A stretch of DNA of 64,000 nt from Zantedeschia hybrid cultivar. Lineage: Eukaryota; Streptophyta; Magnoliopsida; Alismatales; Araceae. Each line of letters starts with the position of its first letter. The first letter of the stretch is position 1. The stretch spans positions 28,069,229 to 28,133,228 of the forward strand of contig JARZZO010000013.1 of assembly GCA_030544215.1 (NCBI GenBank), read 5' to 3'. Shown here one piece after another: positions 58,654-64,000 of this stretch. Below the pieces are notes generated by a model that saw only the letters and a program-made list of their open reading frames with translations, did not search any database and was not told where the DNA came from. The position numbers and the translations under genes are program-made.

Positions 58654-59415
58654 ATATCCATCAAAAAAAGCCCCTAAACACGCTTATTCTACCCAAAAAC
58701 CCCATACACGCATCATGCTTCAAGCGGGAAAACATGGTTTTAAGTTAAAACACCACGGGGATCGTCACCCTACCGGTTACTCGAACTCCTCCAAGCTCCG
58801 AGCCGCCAACCCGTCTCGCCCCACGTCGCCGCCGGTACCGCCGAGGACGTCGTTACTCCACCGGGACATCGGCCGCCGTCCGGAAAGAAAACGCCGCGGA
58901 GGAGGTGGTGGTGGTAGTGGTGGGAGTTAGGAGGTCGATGGAGTGGAGGGAGAGACGAAATGGTGGGAGGAAAAGAAGGAGGGCGAAGAGGGATCGCCGA
59001 AGCCGCCGAGGAAGAGAGGAGAGAGAAGAGGGAGGAGGAAATGAGGGAAAGGAAGGAGGGTTCGCGGGGTTAACCAGAAACTGGGTAAAACGCGTCGTGC
59101 ATGTCCGACGTCTTTCAGATGACAAGACCGAGCCGTACACTGACAAGCCAGGGTCGTACTCTGAATGGCGTCGTCCATCCAAGACGCCATTCAGACAATA
59201 TGACCGGGGTCGTACTCTCGCGACCCAAGGCCAGCCCACGTGGCGTCCACGTGGCACAGCCTAAAACGCGTCTACACTGTTGGACGCCGTTTAAACCGCG
59301 TCGAGTAGGCTCGACACGAAACAAAACAGAGTCTCAGTCCCATCAGGGCCTGAACTACGGGATCCGACCCCGAAAACTGACCCGATAACCGGATCCGAAA
59401 ACCTCAATCCTTACA
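58654..59415 (-). repeat. Element B 3' LTR, second part
   Basis: Starts with the Tat target duplicate ATATC and ends CCTTACA before the polypurine tract. It includes GATCGTCACCCTACCGG, the uninterrupted form of the LARD E insertion site in LTR A. Confidence 0.88.
59092..59317. promoter_or_regulatory. GCGTC-N10-GACGC sites at the U3 start of LTR B (4 sites)
   Basis: Cores at 59092-59111, 59168-59187, 59268-59287 and 59298-59317; the last two form a doublet. The site at 59168 is nearly perfect, with arms CTGAATGGCGTC and GACGCCATTCAG. Confidence 0.88.
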
Positions 59416-59430
59416 TTCTCCCCTCCTTAA
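59416..59430 (-). other. Polypurine tract of element B
   Basis: TTAAGGAGGGGAGAA on the minus strand directly precedes the LTR start TGTAAGG. Confidence 0.85.
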
Positions 59431-59504
59431 AAGAATTTCGTCCCCGAAATTGCCTGCTACAATTAACGAGGTTGAAACATACAGATACAAGCTCACAAGA
59501 GAAC

Positions 59505-62500
59505 TCACGAGAAAAGGTAGGGAAGCTGTTCCCGCATCTCATCCTCGCGCTCCCAAGTCGCCTCGCCCCCGGAGCGATATTCCCAAATTACCTTAACCAA
59601 AGGTACAACCTTGTTCCGAAGGACTTGATCCCTGCGATCCTCAATACGTACTGGAAACTCTGGAAATGACAAGTCCTCAGCGACTTCCAATTCTGAAAAA
59701 TCTAAAACATAAGATGGATCCTGAACATACTTCCTTAGCAAAGAAACATGGAACACATCGTGCACCCCTGCAAGATTGGGCGGCAAGGCTAGCTGATACG
59801 CCTTTTCCCCAATTCGAGCAAGAATGGGAAAAGACCCAATATATCGCGGACCCAGCTTACCTCGCTTCCCGAATCTCATCACACCCTTGGAAGGTGAGAC
59901 TCGGAGAAACACGTAGTCCCCAACCTCAAACTCGAGTGGTCTCCTACGGATGTCTGTATAACTCTTCTATCTGCTCTGAGCTGTAATCAACCTCTGTTGC
60001 ACCACTCTGGCAACCTCAGCACACTACTAAACCAACTCTTGTCCTACTATCTGCCTCTCACCAATCTCAAACCAATTAATAGGGGATCGACACGGTCGCC
60101 CGTACAATTCCTCATAAGGCGCCATGCCGATACTAGAATGATAACTGTTGTTGTAAGCAAACTCCAATGTGGACAAGTGCTGCTCCCAAGAACCTCCCTA
60201 ATCTAGCCAACATGCCCTGAGCATATCCTCTAGAGTCTGAATGGTCCTCTCCGACTGCCCATCAGTCTCGGGATGATAGGCCGAGCTAAAGGCCAACTGC
60301 GTGCCCAAGGCCTTCTGAAAACTCTTCTAGAACCTAGAAGTAAATCTCGGATCCCGGTCTGACACGATGGATAAGGGCACCCCGTGCAGAGAGATGATTC
60401 GATCCACAAACAACTTAGCCAACTTACCGACTGACCAGTCCTTCCTAATAGCTAGGAAGTGTGCCGACTTGGTCAATCGATCAACAATGACCCAGATCGC
60501 GTCTCTTCTGCTAGGGGACACAGGTAATCCCATCACAATGTCCATAGTCACATGCTCCCATTTCCATTCCGGGATCGGCAAAGGCTGCAACAATCCTCCG
60601 GGTCTCTGATGTTCTGCCTTAACCTGCTGACAAGTCAGGCACTTTGCCACATACTCAGCCACGTCCTTCTTCATGCCAGGCCACCAAAAGTGCCTCCTCA
60701 AACAATGATACATCTTAGTCGTTCCGGGATGCACTGCATATCTAGAACGGTAAGCCTCATCCAGGACACTCCTGCGCACATCCTCCTCAGCCGGAACATA
60801 AAGTCTGCCTCTAAACCTGACTATACCATCATCCCACAATTCCACCTCTGGTCTCTAGAGAATCTGCGGTAACTCTGCATCTGCCCTCTGAGCCTCAATC
60901 ACGGCATGGTACACTGCTGGCCTCACAATTAAGCTGGCCAACACGGCTCTATCAGCCTCACGTGGGACCCGAAAGGAAGATTCCACAACCTGCTCAAATA
61001 ATCTCCATTCTCAAATCATGAGATATGACACGACCGTCTTCCGACTCAAGGCGTCTGCCACAACATTCGCCTTGCCCGGATGATAAGACAGGTCGAAATC
61101 ATAATCTTTGATAAATTCCATCCACCTGCGCTGACTCAAGTTCAGATCCTTCTACGTGAATACATACTTCAGGCTCTTGTGATCAGTAAAAACCTGAAAT
61201 TTCTCTCCATACAAATAATGCCGCCAGATCTTCAGTGCAAAAATCACAGCTGCCAACTCTAAGTCATGAGTGGGATAGTTCTCTTCATGCTTCTTCAACT
61301 GCCTAGAAGCATAGGCCACAACCTTGCCATGCTGCATCAGAACTGCACCCAAACCTCGACGTGATGCATCATAATAAACCACAAATCCACCGGAACCCGA
61401 TGGAAGCACCAACACTGGAGCCGAAGTGAGGCGAGTCTTCAACTCAATGAAACTCTGCTCGCACTCCTCGGTCCACACGAAACGAACTCCCTTACGAGTC
61501 AACCTCGACAAGGGGGCCGCTATCGAAGAAAAACCCTGGACAAACCGCCTGTAATAACCTGCTAGCCCCAAGAAGCTCCTGATCTCAGTTACTGTTGTTG
61601 GCCTGCTCCAGTCCATTACTGCCTCAATCTTGGCTGGATCCACTGTAATGCCATCGCCAGAAATGACACGCCCCAGGAAGTGCACCTTGTCCAGCCAGAA
61701 TTCACACTTGCTAAACTTGGCATAGAGTTGGTGCTCTCTCAGAACCTGCAATACCACCTGAAGATGTGTGGCATGCTCCTCCTCAGAAGAAGAGTATACC
61801 AAAATATCATCTACAAATACCACCACAAACTGATCCAGATAGGCCCTGAAGACCCGGTTCATCAAATCCATAAAAGCTACCGAAGCATTGGTCAAGCAAA
61901 AAGACATAACCAAAAACTCATAATGTCCATACCGAGTCCTAAAGGCCGTCTTGCTAACATCAACCTCACGGATCCTCATCTGGTAGTACCCTGATCTCAA
62001 GTCAATCTTTGAAAACGCCTTCGCAGACTGCAACTGATCCATCAGATCATCAATCCTCGGAAGTGGGTATTTGTTCTTTATCGTCACCTGGTTCAGCTGT
62101 CTATAATCAATGCACAACCTCATAGAACCATCCTTCTTCCTGACAAATAGAACTGGAGTACCCCACGGAGAAGTACTGGGGCGAATGAAACCCTTATCCA
62201 GCAATTCCTGCAATTGTGTCTTCAACTCAGCGAGTTCGGCTGGCGCCATCCGATACGGGGCCTTAGACAGGGGCGCCATACCCAGTGCAATCTCAATAGT
62301 AAACTCAACCTCTCGCTGAGGAGGGAGGCTAGGCAACTCCTCAGGAAATACATCTACAAAGTCACAAACTACAGGCACCTCCAAAGGACTGGGACTACCA
62401 CTAACATCAGCTAAAACAACAAAGGCAAGGAAGGCCTCACAACCACCAACAAGCAACCTCTGAGCCTTAAAGGCAGAAATGGGAATACCTCGAGAAGAGA

Positions 62501-63992
62501 GCCTAATACCTTGGAAGTAGAAGGTTGGGATGTCTGGAATAGAGAAACGCACCCTCTTCCTATGGCAGTCCACCTCGGCATAATAGGCTTCCAACCAGTC
62601 CATGCCCAGGATGACATCAAAGTCGCGACTGGCAAGTACAACTAACTAGACAGGTAACTCATGGACCTCAATGGGCAAGGGAACTTCACTCAAACAGTTA
62701 TAAGACAACAAGAAATCCCCAGAAGGAACCTCCACCATCACTCCATCAGATATCTCATCAACGGGTGCAGAAAGAACATCTACGAACTGCTCAGAAATGA
62801 AAGAATGCGAAGCACCTGAATCAATTAATACACGTGCGGAGTTCCCAAGAACAGAAAGTGTACCTTCCACCAAGTTTGATGCACGAGCCTCCTTCCTGGT
62901 GATAGCTAGAACTCTCCCCTGGGTCCTTGGCTTCTTCTAGTCACCTGGTCCCTGCCCCTGACCATGCCTCTGTGGGCAATACCTCGCCAAATGGCCCTGC
63001 TGGCCACAAGTGTAACACCTCCCAGAAAAAGCAGTACACTGACTCCCACCGTGAGTGCCACCACAATGCCGACAAGCTACCGGAAGCCTCTGAGTTGTCG
63101 CCTGCTGAGCGCTGGACACCGACTGACTCTGCTGGCTCTGCCTGGGTCTGCTGCTACCGCTCCTGCCGCTACTGCTGCCACTGCCTCGAAAGAATCTCCT
63201 GAACCTGGAGCCGAGTGAAGATGATCCTGATCCGGACGAAGGAGCTGCTGCTGCTGCCTTCCCCCTGCCACGAACTGGTCCCTAAGTAGTCAATCCCCTC
63301 TCCCGGGCTGACTGATTCTACTGTGCCTCTATTGCCGCGGCACACCTAACCGCCGATGCCAAATCTGTACAACAGTGGGACGCCACAAAACTCCTCAGAC
63401 TGGACCTCAGTCCATCCACAAACCTCTCAATCCGACGCTCCTCGTCTCCTGAGATAAAAGGCACAAACCTCACAAGTGAAACAACCTTCGTCTGGTACTC
63501 AAGCACTGACATGCTTCCTTGGGTCAGCTCCATAAATTCCCTCTCCTTGGCCCTCTGAACATACCTAAGGAAATACTGTGCATTGAATTCCTTCACGAAA
63601 GTCTCCCATGGAATCTCCCTGAGACTCCTATCAGCATATGACAAACTCCTCAAAGTTGTCCACCAATCATAGGCATCATCCTTCAACATGAAGGTAGCCA
63701 ACGGAGTCCTCTCAGCTGCCGCACAATCCATAGTATCAAAAGTCTTTTCCATCTCCCTCAACCAATGAACAGCCTCATCAGGGTCGGGACGACCGGTGAA
63801 ATGAGGCGACCTCAACTTCAGAAATTTCTCCAGTGTAGCTGAAGATCCTCCCCGAGCACTGGAACTCTCACTAGGGTCTCGGGTATGATATCTACCCATC
63901 GTGTCCATCATAGCCTCCATGAAATGCTCTATACTCGGCCTACCGGCCTCAGATCCACTAGGGACATCTCCCCACTCTCTAATAACTGGCAT
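59505..63992 (-). pseudogene. gag-pol: Tekay gag-pol polyprotein, twelve nonsense codons
   Basis: A single minus-strand frame of about 1,496 codons runs from ATG at 63992 (MPVIREWGDVPSG) to the stop at 59505. Gag spans 63890-63320 (FTGRPDPDEAVHWLREMEK). A zinc knuckle CYTCGQQGHLARYC lies near 63015. The protease has VLIDSGASHSFIS near 62830. RT carries RLCIDYRQLNQVTIKNKYPLP and the active-site FVDDILVYSS near 61800. RNase H carries YYDASRRGLGAVL near 61370. Integrase carries HPGTTKMYHCLRRHFWWPG, DIVMGLPVS, SDRDPRFTS and ETDGQSERT. A C-terminal chromodomain-like stretch (QVLRNKVVPLVKVIW...ATWERED) is the mark of chromoviruses. Stops: TAG at 63318, 63283, 62937, 62646, 61149, 60855, 60327, 60198, 60027, 60024 and 59967, and TGA at 61011 (lowest base given). 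No frameshift is seen. No full protein can be made. Confidence 0.93.
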
Positions 63993-64000
63993 CCTCTTCT

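Larger units (their letters stand above)
37630..64000 (-). mobile_element. Tekay-lineage chromovirus (Ty3/gypsy), element B, 5' end beyond window
   Basis: The 3' LTR starts TGTAATGACCC at 37630 and ends CCTTACA at 59415, interrupted by the Tat element. Next to it is a strong polypurine tract, then the polyprotein frame in the order chromodomain, integrase, RNase H, RT, protease, gag when read left to right. The 5' LTR and primer site lie to the right of 64000. It is inserted into Tekay-type LTR A. Confidence 0.88.

Noticed and set aside
27544..59317. GCGTC-N10-GACGC repeats as a CRISPR-like array
   Set aside because: Sites are dispersed, spacers are only 10 bases, units are inverted pairs, and the DNA is plant nuclear.
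59505..63992. TAG read as glutamine (code change) because many stops fall at Q codons
   Set aside because: Some TAG codons replace W, TGA stops also occur, and plant nuclear genes do not use such a code; mutation is the simpler explanation.

Overview
This window is repeat-rich nuclear DNA from a flowering plant; the species cannot be named from it. The evidence is plant-type transposons only: a CACTA element with TNP2, a tRNA-type SINE, a LINE, Ty1/copia and Ty3/gypsy elements, and plant mobile domain (PMD) genes. No ordinary host gene, rRNA or functional tRNA gene was found.

Layout. Positions 1-2680 are the remains of a non-autonomous LTR element (LARD-like) in + orientation. About 2683-14526 is a CACTA transposon read on the minus strand (TNP2 pseudogene, second Transposase_24-like gene, subterminal repeat arrays, right terminus); its left terminus is missing. 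14527-17440 is a 5'-truncated LINE on the minus strand, itself carrying a SINE, a hAT-type MITE and a GAGTCG-rich insert. 17670-25149 is a decayed copia-type element with gag, an RNase H remnant and two PF20167-like ORFs. 25150-64000 is a nest of elements. A copia/LARD-type LTR (25150-26585) is cut by an old Tekay-type LTR (A, from 26586). LTR A holds a 9.3-kb LARD (28003-37307, TSD ACCCT) and is cut again at 37630 by a Tekay chromovirus (B) that runs off the right edge. The 3' LTR of B holds a complete 19.6-kb Tat-lineage Ty3 element (39024-58653, TSD ATATC).

The Tat element is the centre of interest. Its 1323-bp LTRs differ at only about five positions. On the minus strand it has gag, protease and pol (RT, RNase H, an archaeal-type RNase H, integrase). 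On the opposite strand, between pol and the 3' LTR, lie two intron-containing genes of the PMD superclass: a two-exon DUF7745-like gene with its own TATA box and poly(A) signals, and a seven-exon PMD plus coiled-coil gene whose introns are all phase 0.

A 34-bp composite motif, two inverted half-sites GCGTC and GACGC separated by exactly 10 variable bases, occurs 36 times. It is found in the LTR promoters and non-coding parts of the Tat element and also in the LTRs of the unrelated Tekay elements. Its placement upstream of the LTR TATA box, the DUF7745-like gene and the PMD gene suggests binding sites for a dimeric regulator, possibly encoded by one of the antisense genes. That functional link is inference.

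The autonomous elements have decayed mainly by nonsense mutation. The Tekay polyprotein frame has twelve in-frame stops, eleven of them TAG, and no frameshift. TNP2 has four stops and no frameshift. This fits deamination of methylated cytosine at CAG (CHG) and CGA (CG) codons in silent chromatin.
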